This document shows, one piece after another, positions 51,033 through 62,550 of a stretch of 64,000 bases of DNA. This stretch comes from Paramecium tetraurelia (taxonomy: Eukaryota > Ciliophora > Oligohymenophorea > Peniculida > Parameciidae), in NCBI RefSeq assembly GCF_000165425.1, contig NW_001798977.1, positions 1,216-65,215 of the forward strand, given 5' to 3'. The notes beneath the pieces were generated by a model. The model searched no databases. It was given only the letters and a program-made list of their open reading frames with translations, and was not told the DNA's origin. Position numbers and translations under genes: made by a program. How positions within the stretch are numbered: position 1 is the first letter of the stretch; each line of letters starts with the position of its first letter.

Positions 51033-52164
51033 TCACTTTTTAATTATGGTTGAATAATTTTGATTGGAGGAATTGCAAATCGTGAAAGAACAATTAGATT
51101 TAGGAGATGTACTTCTTAATATCTTTCTTGAGAAGGGACTTATTCTAATTTAATTAATCTTCTTGTCCTCCTCCTCTCTCAGTTTCTTTTAGAACTATTT
51201 GTATTGCAATTCTTCCTGATAGAATTTCTACCTTTCTAATAAACTTGCATTATTGTATTTCTTCTGCACAATATACCTCGATCCCTCATGAATTTCAGGA
51301 GAATGACTAAACTGTTCCTACTCACCTAGTTCCTACTCCATTTACAGTTTCTATTTGAAGATCTTCTCCTCAGTCTGTCTCAACCTAAAATAGAGTCGCA
51401 TTCAATCTTACCATTTCTTCTAAGAATCATACCATTGTTCGAATCCCTTCTTAGGTTTCTCAGCAGGAACTACATTTTTCTTCTCTTAGGGTTTATTGAT
51501 TTTAGTATTTTCTTCTGTCTTCATTACTTGACGAGGCTTGTCTGCAGGTTTGTTTGTAAAAGAAGACAAATTATATTGTTTTGATTTGTTCTCAAAATCC
51601 TTCTTCAGCCATGAGTTATAGGGAGAGGGCGAGAGGACACCCACATAATGTTTTATTTATTCTGGAGTTCTTGCTGACTTTTGTTCGCATGTTGAAATAT
51701 TAGAAGGAGATTTCTTATTATTCAAGTTGCTTTGAATCTTATTGCAATAGGATTTCGTTGTGGTTACATTGGCAACTTTCTTTTTTGGAGTTTTGGGCAA
51801 GTAATTCTGTTTGAAGAGGTAATTTCCTTTTAAATTTGTCTTGCTGGTTTTGGATGGAAATTGATAATTGGATGAAATTTATGATCGTTCGCTCGCTAAA
51901 TCATGGCTTTTATTCAATTATAACAGATTAGCTGCATTGTTACCCTTATCTCTAATCTTCTTGTCCATTGGATATGGAATTGGGGATATTAAGTTATAAT
52001 CGTAATCTTTATTCTGAATATGCTGCAATAATTGTTCTTTGAATTGCAACTACTATTCTTTTAATTGTTAAACTAAGTTGTATGAACTTGATACTTTGCT
52101 AATTGCGTTGTTCAAAGATCTCTATATCAGAATCATAGTCCTCATTGATTATCATTGTTGACAT
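51033..52164 (-). CDS. Uncharacterised basic protein
   Basis: Two introns are removed (22 nt GTATCAAGTTC..ACTTAG near 52095; 27 nt near 51390), giving about 360 residues. The N-terminus is a short Gln/Leu coiled coil (IQQLKEQQLQFKEQLLQHIQN). The middle is Lys/Ser/Asn-rich and probably disordered. The C-terminal 110 residues are helical (GFEQWYDSQKKWLRQTEEKIF, LLERQKFYQEELQYKQFQKKL) and end in a basic Ser-rich tail. It starts 46 bp downstream of the preceding minus-strand gene's stop. No family is recognised. A microtubule-associated role is possible but unproven. Confidence 0.55.
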
Positions 52165-52209
52165 CCAATAAAATTTATTTATTATAAATATATATATAAT
52201 TAGAATATT

Positions 52210-52845
52210 TCAATTAAAGTAAGAGTCTTGCAAAAAGTTATTGACTTGTTACTGCAAAAACTGCTTATATTGGGTGAGCCTTTACTTTTTGTAAGGTGTT
52301 GCCGATCTCTATTGGAAATAGGAAGAGTCTTGGAGGTTATCTTTGACTTTGCTAAGCGATCGAATTCTAATTGCGAAACTTTCAGTAGATAACATAGATT
52401 TTTAGGTTTTACTATTGGCTCAGCTTAATAAAATGATACATTAATGCTTGGTGTAGAAAGCTGGCATTTTGGCCACTATATTGGATTGATTGTCAATTGA
52501 GATATTCATCGATCTATCTTTTTTTACTGTTGTCATTATTCTTTAGATTTTCTCCTATGTAATTTGAGGGATTTGATCGGTGCATGTCGGCAACGGACTG
52601 CGATCTCTTTTCTCCCTGGGGTAGTTGTATATCTTCATCTTATCGCAGTTTCTGAGAGGTATGGAGTGGACGATGTAACCTTCTTGGATGAGGGACTTAG
52701 GGTTTGGATGGATGGAATGAATGAACTAGGTTCTCCTGACTTGAACATTCTAGAGTATGTCTATGTTGAATAAGTTGCGTATCCTTTGTTCTGCGATGTC
52801 GACTTTGTGTTCTTTGCCAATTCTGTGATTCAATTATTAATTCAT
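52210..52845 (-). CDS. Uncharacterised protein
   Basis: The start MNQQLNHRIGKEHKVDIAEQ leads into a well-formed frame (SLIQEGYIVHSIPLRNCDKM, YNYPREKRDRSPLP). It then continues after a short intron into KTQKSMLSTESFAIRIRSLSK and ends QQQVNNFLQDSYFN before TGA 52210. The intron consistent with both frames is GTATCATTTTATTAAGCTGAG (21 nt, GAG acceptor), because the TAG acceptor downstream would shift the frame. The protein is about 200 residues, with no recognised domain. The next minus-strand gene starts 46 bp further on. Confidence 0.5.
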
Positions 52846-52910
52846 ATATTATTATAATATGATATAATAATTATATATTGATTTATGAATATAACAATAC
52901 ACTCATTAAA

Positions 52911-53618
52911 TCATGGTTGTTTGCTTAAATTATACTAATAAGTTTTAAATACCTAGAGCTTTGTGACGATATTGAGGGTTTGGATCTGCTCTCGCTGGAG
53001 GAAGGTGATCTTCTGTTCGGTTTCTTCTGTTGCTTCTACTATTATCTATATCTTCTCCTGGATCTGGAGGATTCAGAAGACTTGGAGGAGGAGGACGAAG
53101 ATCTTCTTCGCTTCCTGTCCTTGTCTCGACGACTACATAAATACAATTGAGATTTTACTTTCTTCTCTCCGAAGGCGTTCTTGATTTTGGACAATCCTTG
53201 CGTACATGTCCCTTTTTAAAGCAACGATAACACGTGTCTCGCAAGTCCCCTGGTGAAATGGGATAAGTGCATACCTTCTTTGCATTCGTTTGCCCAATGT
53301 CCTTTGCGGCCGCAGTTGAAACATACGTCTCTGGATGTGGGTCCTCTTGCACCTTACGGTCGATCATCTTTTCAATTTCATCCATCTCTTTTTTCTACCT
53401 CTTGGTTTGACTGTGATACGATCACTGCCTTCATTCAATCGTTTGTTGTCCATTTTTGAAATGGCTGCCTTGGCATCATCTCCATTCTCAAACTCAACAA
53501 AAGCATGAGTGTTTCGTAAATCAATGTCCTTGATTTTGCCGAACTTCTCAAACTCTTATTGAAGGTGCTCTCTTCGGATCCTGGAACTCAGACGCCCAAC
53601 ATAAACTTATCGACTCAT
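52911..53618 (-). CDS. SR-family splicing factor: RRM, two CCHC knuckles, RS tail
   Basis: Four introns (25-31 nt; two with AAG acceptors) are removed. The product of about 200 residues starts MSRQVYVGRLSSRIRREHL and contains RNP2 (VYVGRL) and an RNP1-like strand (THAFVEFEN) of a single RRM. Then come two zinc knuckles (CFNCGRKGHWANEC and CYRCFKKGHVRKDC) and an Arg/Ser tail (RRRSSSSSSKSSESSRSRRR). This is the architecture of SRSF7-like or plant RSZ proteins, which bind exonic sequences and recruit the spliceosome. That is notable in a genome of 20-30-nt introns. The final few residues are uncertain. Confidence 0.85.
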
Positions 53619-53671
53619 ATTTAATTTATTAATTAATATATGCCGATGTTTTAAATTAATAATCGTAAATC

Positions 53672-56027
53672 TCATTTTTATGTAAATCCACTCGGTCTAG
53701 ATGAAGGTTTGGAAGTTGATTTGGCAGCATCAGTATATCTACGGACTCTTTTAAATTGTTGTTATTATTATTATTAAGGAGTAAGTTCACCAAATGATTG
53801 ATTGGCTAATCTAAATTTAAAAAAATATTTAAAAATTGAAATACCTCACAGAAGTAGATGCATTTGGAGTCTTTTTGGATTGTTATTAAACCAATTTCGG
53901 AATGGGTTTCTTGAGATATTTATTTGCATATTCATTAGTTTAGATGAGATCATTTTACTTCTCTTATTTCTGTTGTTAAGTGAATTAAGTAAATACAGCT
54001 TCTTCTTATTGAATGAGCAAAGTCTACTCTTCCTAAAAGTTTTGATTTTGCTATTATCTTTACTGAATTAAGAGGAATGCATCTTTGGCCAGAGATTGCT
54101 GAGTTACTCCCTTGACATTTTTAATAAGATTGTATTCAATAGGTTCCAAATACTAGTAGAATTGAGGCAAAGATTTAATCAATTGTATTTACACACTCGC
54201 AGCTTTGTCAGAGCTATAAGAGATGATTTGGTTGAGCTATAGAGGAAATCAAAAACGTATAATTACATTGAGTTCTTGAAATCGCTTTTTACTGATGTAT
54301 TGTACCAGATTGGACACCCAAAATATGTAACGGACTCTCTTGTTGTTGTTGCCTCGGAAGAACATCAGATTCATGGTGTCTTTGATCTTCATTTGGATTT
54401 CGTAGTCTTGACAAACACTGTAGAATTTGGCTAAGCATTTCATTGACAGGAGGTCTGAGTGAATGTTTTATTGTTCCTTGTAGAGGACTGGCAGGATGTG
54501 TTGTTCAAAATGCTTTTTGTTAATTAGGTGTAGGAAATTGAGAAGCTGCTCTAAAAACAGTTAATTACATTAATAATTGCTTAAGCATTTTTGATAGACT
54601 TTTTGCAATTATTAATTGATGTCTTTAAACTAAGTTTTCTAGTGGAATAGTGAATTGATATAATTACTAGCTTTTCCTGGTTCTGTTCGTTGCCCTACAA
54701 CAACCTATACATTTCAGGTAAATTGATGGCTAATATGCAATCAAGATCTTCACTCTAGATCACACACTCAAACAAATGCCACATCTTTTGTAACACATAA
54801 CTGTACTTTAAGATTTATGTACTTCAATTACATCAAACTATTTCGAAACTTCATGCAATATTTTGCAAGCCAGCAATTTGTTCTCATGACTCTTATCCTA
54901 TATTAAAATATCTGCAAATGGCACTAAAATTTAACTTGCATAAGGGCCTTCATTCAAATGCAAGATGATTCCAGGTAAATTATATAAATACCATTTCCGA
55001 ATCTCGTCATTCTGATGCTGACCAAATTTCTAATACAACCCCGTGAACTTGCTCTTAAACTCATCATTAATCAAATCTTGGATCTGCACGAATGTCTCCC
55101 CGCAGTATTGCAAAGCCACACTCAACAACTCTACATTGTTGGTGGATAAACAATCAATGAAAATTGTGGTCTCTTTGATCTACCCTAATCTACTCTGATT
55201 ATTACATTATAACTGTTTCTCGGGAATTTGTGTTGAAATCGCAGGAAAGTCCTAATCATGCTCTTCTTCACGTTTATTTGAGTGTCATACAACAATTCAT
55301 TTATTTTGTCGATGAAGTATTGTTCTACTAATTCCCCTGACAAGTTGCATATCAAACAAGTAAGCAATTCATCAGCCACTAGTTCCCTGATTTCATGATC
55401 TGGATCTGAACACAATAAACGAGCTCTATCCAATATGGGGCCTTTCATTTCATCCTTCAAGACTGGCGAAATGCACACTATCATTTTGGCTCCGACCCAT
55501 CTCCCGATTTCAGGCTATTTTGGTTCACTAAATTGGATTATGATTTTCTCTAAATAGGTCTAAAATTCTTTATAATCAATCAGTAACACCAAATGTTGAA
55601 ACACAGGCATCCAAGCCTATGCCAATTTCCATTGATATAGTTAAATGAAATGTAATGCCAATTGGATGATTTCCTTTGGCTTCACTTTACAAGTCAGCAA
55701 AGATCTTGCTGCTATTATTTGCAATTCCTCACTTTACTCCATTATATCTCCTCTGATATATTGATACAATTGATCAAAACCCAGAGATAGCAATCTGTGT
55801 AGGTTGTTATATATCTACCAAAGTTGGAAAATAAATTACAGCTAACTTTTAGCGTTGCTATCCTTTCATCAAAATTATTTATGCTCTTTTGATCTCTGGT
55901 AAGTCTTCCTCCAAAGTTAACTTCTTTATTTCTTCATCTTTCTATACAATTTCATAACAATTCGATTTACATTCAAAGTTATTCTACTTTCATTTACTTC
56001 AAAGTTATCGCAACTATAATCCATCAT
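53672..56027 (-). CDS. HEAT-repeat protein, phosphatase regulatory subunit (PPP4R4)-like
   Basis: At least seven introns of 25-34 nt are removed to give a protein of about 720 residues. Repeated helical pairs fill most of it (for example LQIIAARSLLTCKVKPKEIIQ, KMIVCISPVLKDEMKG, IRELVADELLTCLI, IKDTMNLMFFRGNNN). The pattern resembles the HEAT array of PP4 regulatory subunit 4 and PP2A scaffolds. The tail is Gln-rich then basic (TPQQQQQQQFKRVRRYTDAAK). The family assignment is from the helical pattern and a general resemblance; it could be another HEAT protein. The next gene (+) starts 50 bp from this gene's 5' end, so the two diverge from a very short shared promoter. Confidence 0.65.
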
Positions 56028-56076
56028 CCTAACTTTAAATGTATAAATAATAAAATAACAAAATATAATTAAATAA

Positions 56077-56456
56077 ATGAATTAAGAGCACAACGCTAAA
56101 TTTGTTAGCCAATTATTTGTATACTTCATTGACACTCTTTGAACCTTCCTAGTTGAAATTGAGAGTCTAAGAAAACAAATTAAACAATAGGAATTTCAAT
56201 CCAAATAACAACATCTAAGACTTGGAATGCTAATTAATTCTCTTTTATAATTATATTAAGGAATTTAGTTTAGAAGTAGAATTAAATAAGAAAATAAAAT
56301 CAACTAATGAAACTAAGTTTAGCAGTTCTCCAAAAATAAGTAAGATTAATTGCCATCAAAACAGCATATCAAGCTAAACATCAATAAGTAAAGATGAAAA
56401 TAACTACTATAAAAAAGAGTGTGGATATTTTCTATATTTCTTTGAGTTTACAAAAA
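56077..56456 (+). CDS. Small uncharacterised protein (3' end unresolved)
   Basis: The frame starts MNQEHNAKFVSQLF. A 33-nt intron (GTATACTTC..CCTAG) leads to LKLRVQENKLNNRNFN and a helical region (LFYNYIKEFSLEVELNKKI) with a Ser/Lys-rich tail. The same frame stays open, without TGA, through the start of the ABHD13-like gene at 56486. Either a splice near 56400 creates a stop, or the two are one gene. Boundaries are approximate. Confidence 0.35.
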
Positions 56457-56485
56457 TAAAAGCATTTATAATATATTATTTTAAT

Positions 56486-57492
56486 ATGCAACTAAAAATA
56501 TCTGCAAATTTCGTTGAGCTCTATCTAAATTAGACTCCTTGTGGAATTGGACCCTTAGCTGCTTTACTTTTTGGTGTCAAGATGTTCCAAGAGAGTATAT
56601 TATACGTACCAAGTATGATTTCAACTTCAATCCTTTAGCTGTTGATGGATAACAGACATCAAAATAAAATCCACCGAATTATCGTTCTCCAGCTGCCAGG
56701 TAATGAGTAACTAAATTATTAGAAACCTAAAATTTTCGCCAATATCCATAAAACATGATAGTATTGAATTGAAAGGGTGGTTCATATAATAGGAATAATC
56801 AGCTCAGGCCCCTACATTGATATTTTTCCATGAGAATGCTGGAAGTATTATAAAAGTAAATGTTAGATCTTGGATATCGCTTAGACTATTTTGAGAAATA
56901 TTACTATAACTTAAAATGTAATATCGTTGCTGTAGCATATCGAGGATACGACGAAAGTTCAGGTAATCCAAATCAAATAGGGATTCAAAAGGATGCTATT
57001 GCTATTGTGAGATACGTTTTCACAAATTTAGAAATAGACAAAAATAATGTTTTTATACATGGAAGGAGTCTTGGTGGAGCAGTTTCCATTTATGCAGCCA
57101 ACTATTTTTAGGATTCTAAGAAAGAGAAAATAAGAGCCATCATCTTAGAGAATACTTTCACTTCAATTAATGATGTTGTCAATGATTTAGTTCCTAATCT
57201 ACCAATTTCACATCTCCTATTTTCAAAGAATCAATGGAGAAGTTGTGATACCATTAAAAACATCAAATTGCCCATTCTATTTATATCATGTAATTAAATT
57301 CTATATGTTTTAGCTGGTTAGGACGAATTAGTTTCCTACAATCACATGAAAAGGCTAATTGAATTATCTGAAAATTCTGAGTTGAAGCGAGAATATCATA
57401 TAGCTGATGGGGATCACAATGGAAATTGGATGAAGGATGAGGGAGCATATTTCTAAAATATTTAATCATTCTTTCAAAGCATAACAAATTGA
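56486..57492 (+). CDS. Alpha/beta hydrolase, ABHD13/Bem46-like
   Basis: Four introns of 22-26 nt give a protein of about 305 residues. The N-terminus includes a probable membrane anchor region (GPLAALLFGVKMF). The core contains the oxyanion strand FFHENAGNLGYR, the nucleophile elbow HGRSLGGAVS, the acid in SGQDELVS and the catalytic His in DGDHNGNW. VAVAYRGYDESSG is diagnostic of the ABHD13/Bem46 subgroup, a membrane-associated serine hydrolase of unknown substrate. All three catalytic residues are present. Confidence 0.85.
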
Positions 57493-57674
57493 ATTTGCAT
57501 TTTATGATTGAATATACAATTATCATAAATTTACTAATTATATAAAGAAATATTATATTAGTATTTATTACTTTTGTGATTATTAAAAATTTCTTTGTTA
57601 ATTACTTAATTAAAAATTGTATTAATTTGTTAAATTGTTTAGTATTTCTTTTTAAATAACAAGATATTAGTATA

Positions 57675-58904
57675 ATGAAAAATTTTGGAAAAGAATTTAA
57701 AGAGGAATTTGTTATTGAACCTGGATACACTTGTGTTAACCACAGTAGCTTTGGCTATATCCCTAAATGCGTCTTCAAATAAAGAATCGATAATTATAGA
57801 AAGTTTCTTGAAAACCCTGATTGTTTTGCCCGATACACAATTCCAAAATAATCTCCGCTAGTTAGATAAACTGCAGCAGAATTTTTGAATGCAAGTCCTA
57901 ATCAGTGTTTCTTCTCAAATAACTCAGCAGAGTCCATGAATAGCATACTTAAAAGTACTCATCTTAATATCTTTGAGATTTGGGCTTGTCGGACAAGGAT
58001 ACCATACTCTATTTGAATATAGCCTATCCGATGGTAAAGAATGTGATAAAATATATGAATACTAACTTTAAGGTGAACACATGTATGGTAGAACTAAAAG
58101 CTGAAGACTTAAAGAAGGAGATTATCCTCTAGTATATTGAGGGTAAGAGTAGATAATATGATTAGAAAATATGAAGTCTAAGAAAATAACAGTAGCGGTT
58201 TTGGATAATATTTCATCACAGCCGTCAATAAAATTACCAACCAAGGAGTTTATCGAATTGTGCAAGAAATATGACGTAATAAGCATTATCGATGGAGCTC
58301 ATGGTGCTGGGATTAGTGAAATCAATCTCAAAGAGTTAGACCCTGATTTCTTTTTTACAAATTTGAACAAATGGGCATTTTGTCCATGTAGTGTTAACTT
58401 ATTATATATGAAGGAGAAATATTTGAATTAAATACATAACAACACTGTGTCTGTATTTTACGGGGCTGGCATCGAAAAGGAATTTGAGTATTATGGTACT
58501 AGAGATGCGAGTATTATCCTTTCAGTAATCGATGGAATAAACTATATCAACTCATTTGGTCTAAAATAAATAATTGAATATTGTGAAAATTTAGCATGGG
58601 AAGGTAGCAATTTGGTTGCCAAAATTTGGGAAACAGAATTGTTGGCCCAAGGACAAAGCCATGCATTCTGCTATGGTTAATGTGTTGGTGCCACACAAGG
58701 ATCACTCTTACATATTGGAATGTTCGAAGAATGTAATAATGAAGATTAATTTAATAGTGCTATGAGAAATATAGTGTGTTTGTAGTTGTCTTTGAGTTTG
58801 ATGGAAAATCATGGGCTAGATTCAGTGCCACTATTTACAATTGTTTAGAAGATTATGAGTATGCTGCAAAGTCATTTTTAAATGTGTTAAAGAAAGAAGG
58901 ATGA
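57675..58904 (+). CDS. Class V PLP enzyme (isopenicillin-N-epimerase/aminotransferase-like)
   Basis: Introns of 23, 23 and 29 nt (the first with a GAG acceptor near 57977) produce a protein of about 380 residues. Motifs: VNHSSFGYIP at the N-terminus, FFSNNSAESMNSILKNLGL, the PLP-binding Asp in SIIDGAHGAG, the PLP Lys in NLNKWAFCP, and the C-terminal FDGKSWARFSATIYN. These match the class V fold-type I family of isopenicillin N epimerases and hercynylcysteine-like lyases. The substrate cannot be predicted. Its start lies 180 bp after the ABHD13-like stop. Confidence 0.8.
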
Positions 58905-58947
58905 AATTTATAAATAGATGTTCTAATTTATAATTTATCTAATTGAT

Positions 58948-60469
58948 TCATCTGAATCCAGATCTTAATCCTGATCCTAATTAGCTTGATCTAAGATTTC
59001 CTAATTCAGTTTATTAAACAAGAGGTACTTCATCTACTTGGTTAGCGAACACGATGGCTTCACCCAAACCTAAAGTCTATTTGTTTATATTTACATAAAG
59101 CTTTATCAATACCAACGTTCTCAGTCTCAGCATCAATTCTCAATATACCGAAGCCCTTGAAAGCTAGGAGGATAATCAAGGTAAAGAAGGCCACCCATGC
59201 AAAGATGATCAACAATCCCAAGAATTGTTTGCCTAATAACTTAGCTCCGAATCCATAGAATGCTCCTGCTTTTGTGTCGAATAATGCTGATAACACGATT
59301 CCAATGAATCCTGAACCCTATCAAAATAACACATTGATTATTACAAAATAAACTGATACAACCTCAGCTGGGTCATCGATATGAGCAGCAGGCATAACTT
59401 TAGCCAAAAAGCTGTAGATCAAAGCAGCAATAGCACCATAGAGGAATGCTGTCCATGGCTTCATGTCATCTGCAGCTGCACTGACTGCTACCAATCCACA
59501 AATAACTCCTCTAGACAAGGCTGCCAAGTTTGAGGTTCCATATTAGAAATGTCTGATGACAAAACTGAAGAATCCACCGGTGGCTCCAGCAATCAAAGTG
59601 TTAACAGCCACTAAACCTTAGGTGTATTGAGTTTTAGCTCCTTGATTGACAACTCCTCCATTATAGAAAAGCCATCCAGCCAAGACCAACAATGATCCAA
59701 ATCCAATGTACAATGGAGAATGTCTGTTGAAATCAAGTGTGGCTCCATTATCGAATCTGGCTTATCTGGGTTTCAAAAGGATTGTCAAAATCAATCCTGC
59801 AACACCTGCAGCAAAGAAAACAACTCCTGCACCTGAGAAATCTTTAAATCCAAGAGTACTCAACCTAAATTATTTTTGAATTTCAAATTACCATCCTGCT
59901 GCCAATGTCCAATGTGTTAATCCTGCATATATAAATCCAGAATATAAAACAGAGAAGATTGACCAACCCAAAAATGTCATTCTTTCGGCTGCTGCTCCTG
60001 CCAATATTGCTGTTCCTACTGCTGCACCTGATGCTCGGAATACTAATTTCAAATTAATTATCAATATTACCAAAGTTTGTATAATCATTTCCATAAGCTG
60101 TTGCTTCCCATTTTGCTCCTGCCAATTTTGTTCCTCCCAAGAATTTAGTTTAGAAATCATCTCCGAAAGAAAAGCCATAGCCAAACTAACGATATTTACT
60201 TTATTAATTACCAACCACCAAATCAATACAGTTAAAAATAATCCCAAGAAGACTTTGATTACTACTGATTATGAATTCTTATATCTGACTGATCCTGCTC
60301 CAATAAATGCAAACCCAACTTAAGTCAATATTACTATAAATCCAGAAACCAAAACCCAATCATAATCTGTAGTTTATGGACTTGGTATACTTGCTAATGC
60401 AGGAACGGCAGCTATTTAATTATTATTAGAAATACCTGCATCCTAATTATGCCTTAAAAGAGAACTCAT
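58948..60469 (-). CDS. Ammonium transporter (Amt)-family protein without twin histidines
   Basis: Six introns are removed, mostly 24-28 nt and one of about 42 nt. The product is about 470 residues with 11 helices: VGFAFIGAGSVR, AGAAAERMTFLGW, GLTHWTLAAGW, DFSGAGVVFF and IDDPAEV. The core fold and the Asp of DFSG are conserved. The first pore His (DFAG..VVH in other Amts) is Phe, and the second (VHG) is replaced by a GSG segment. The 3' end uses a 25-nt intron (GTAAATATAAACAAATAGACTTTAG) to reach the family motif LGEAIVF and a 30-residue tail ending at TGA 58948. Without it the frame stops at 59060. Confidence 0.8.
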
Positions 60470-61133
60470 ATCTTCCGTTATTTAAAATAATATTTCAAAT
60501 AAATTTATTTACTTTCTATTTATATGGTCACTAATATAAATATCATGCATTTAAAATATATTATATAACTAGCAAATTTAATTATTTACATGTGATAATC
60601 AGAATATCATCATTTCCACTATATTTTACATCCACCTCAATTGTCTATTTATCTAACTAACTAGCATATCATTCCTATACTGCCTTATATCTTAAAAATT
60701 TATTATTTATGAATACCTTCAAGTACTCTGTATTAATGACAGATTATAACTTTTTCTATATGAAATCTTTAAAAAATCATCAAAAATTCAAGGAATTGTT
60801 AAAACATTACTTTTATACTGCGCGTATTTAACTAGTATAATTTTAATTAAAAATTTTGAACAATTTCTAGACCTATATAATTTTGAAGGGATAAAATTAT
60901 TCGAAAAATAAGGCAAATATATCATTGGGGGTATCATATGAGCTTTGCCGATTGAAGAATAACTTATCGTAGGGTTCGGAATTTTAATAAAGCAATAATT
61001 GAGGATCTTGGATACCATTTAATTGAGTTTTTGAAAAGCAGTTAACTGAGATTTAAACAGGTTTCTTGGAGGCTTGAGATTTTATCAAAATATAATATAT
61101 TTATAAACCCCTTTATAATAAATTATTTAATAA
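60470..61133. other. Region between divergent genes, decayed short frames
   Basis: Short frames of 70-90 codons occur on both strands (for example + from 60739, MTDYNFFYMKSLKN; - from 61018, MVSKILNYCFIK). None has a recognisable domain and they overlap each other. A stretch at about 60965-61130 (RITYRRVRNFNKAIIEDLGY) looks protein-like but has no start. Probably relics or spacer. Confidence 0.35.
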
Positions 61134-62246
61134 ATGTCTTCTGTTTAACACTACTTATTGAGAAAGTCTATAACTTTAAACAAAAACGCAAACATCTTTA
61201 TGACTTAACAAGAGATTGACGAATAGCGATTATATAGAAATGGAAAGATAGTTCCGTATTATATAGTTGGTAAACCGGAAATCATGGATAAAAAATTAAA
61301 CAATCCTTAACCTACAGAAGATTCATCGATGAATATAAAAATCAAGCCCATAAGTTACAAAGAATATAAATCCAAGGTTTCACAAAAACAACAAAATAAT
61401 CAAGTAGAAGAGGATTAATTCATTGAGTTTGATATGGAACTTGGCTAGGTTGAAAATGAAATTCGATAAGTGCATATCTAATAAAAAATGAACCAATTTA
61501 AACTCCCTTTATCAAAATTAAGTCAAGCAGATCTGGCTGCTGCTGAGAAAGATGATAGAATCATGAAATCTTTTGAATAACAATAAATAGATTGGCAACA
61601 AAGAGTGATAAAGTCAGCTTAAAGATGTAAAAGACACGTTTCCTAATCAATTTATAATAAAATTTAGGCAGAAAGAGAAAGGAATGAGGATAGAAAGCTT
61701 TTGGATTTAATATAAACTGATGCAGAAAGGCACGGAAATAAGTTATGGGTAATATTCTCTTGACTTTAAGGAAAGATAATTAAGATCGAGTTCAGAAGTA
61801 TTGGAAACCAACTAAAAAATAAGGGCAAAAGGTTTGGAAATCATAAAATAGATGAACAACTCAGGTGTTTATAAGAGACCCAAGAGTTTTGTCTAAAGAT
61901 TTGAAGAAAGGTAGGACAGGGTGAATGAATTGACAGCTCAAGGAAATTCAATCCAAAATCTATAAGTAGACATCCTCATTATTTATAGATAGAAGGATTG
62001 AGTCAATTGGCTCGAGAGACATCGAGTTTATGTAAAATAATCAATGATTAGAAGGAGTTCTAATTAATTAAAAATAGTACATCAAATAACTAAATGCCTA
62101 ATACGAAAAGAAAACACAAGGGACCCTTCAAGAAGCTAGTTCCTGTCGAAAACTTAAATCATTCCCAGGAAATCCTAGCAGTTAACTATGATAAATAAAT
62201 TTTGAGATAATAAGGAAAATTGGAAATTTATAAATAATTTTTCTGA
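61134..62246 (+). CDS. Uncharacterised Gln/Lys-rich helical protein
   Basis: Two introns of 22-23 nt (GTAATATTCTCTTGACTTTAAG near 61749; GTAGACATCC..TTATAG near 61966) join three exons into about 355 residues. The start MSSVQHYLLRKSITL may be superseded by the later MTQQEIDEQRLYRNG. The middle (PLSKLSQADLAAAEKDDRIM, QIDWQQRVIKSAQRCKR, RNEDRKLLDLIQTDAERHG) is strongly helical. It has no membrane segment and no recognised domain. The C-terminus is basic (KRKHKGPFKKLVP). Confidence 0.6.
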
Positions 62247-62288
62247 ATATAAAATTATATTTATAAATCATTCCTTTGGTTGATATTG

Positions 62289-62550
62289 ATGGTAATAATA
62301 GGGATACATTAAATTAAAATTACCGTATTATTAATTGCTATGGTAACACTATAGGAATTAGTTGTAATCTTATTGGTAGGCATTACAATATTAAAGATTG
62401 GAGAACTGATTGAAGATCTACATAAAGATTATATTACTTCAGGAGCTTAAAATTAGTTATTCGATAAATTAGGATTCATAGCAGCGCCCTGTTTCATTAT
62501 TCTAAATAAAATAATAAATTTACTTATCTTTTTAAACTACCTATTTCTCT
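62289..62550 (+). CDS. Possible small membrane protein
   Basis: A + strand frame opens at ATG 62289 (or 62340: MVTLQELVVILLVGITIL). It encodes two hydrophobic helices separated by ELIEDLHKDYITSGAQNQLFDKLG and ..GFIAAPCFIILNKIINLLIFL. The helix-charged loop-helix pattern looks genuine. The 3' boundary is unclear: the frame stays open into opposite-strand coding sequence, and the end given is approximate. It overlaps the putative 3' end of the minus-strand gene below. Confidence 0.35.

Noticed and set aside
53133..53459. Overlapping standard-code frames in the SR-protein gene
   Set aside because: They are the same exons read through unspliced introns or in other phases. Only the spliced frame gives both CCHC knuckles.
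59060..59100. A GC-AG intron at the 3' end of the ammonium-transporter gene
   Set aside because: A canonical 25-nt GT..TAG intron (GTAAATATAAAC..CTTTAG) restores the same conserved LGEAIVF motif in frame, so no unusual donor is needed.
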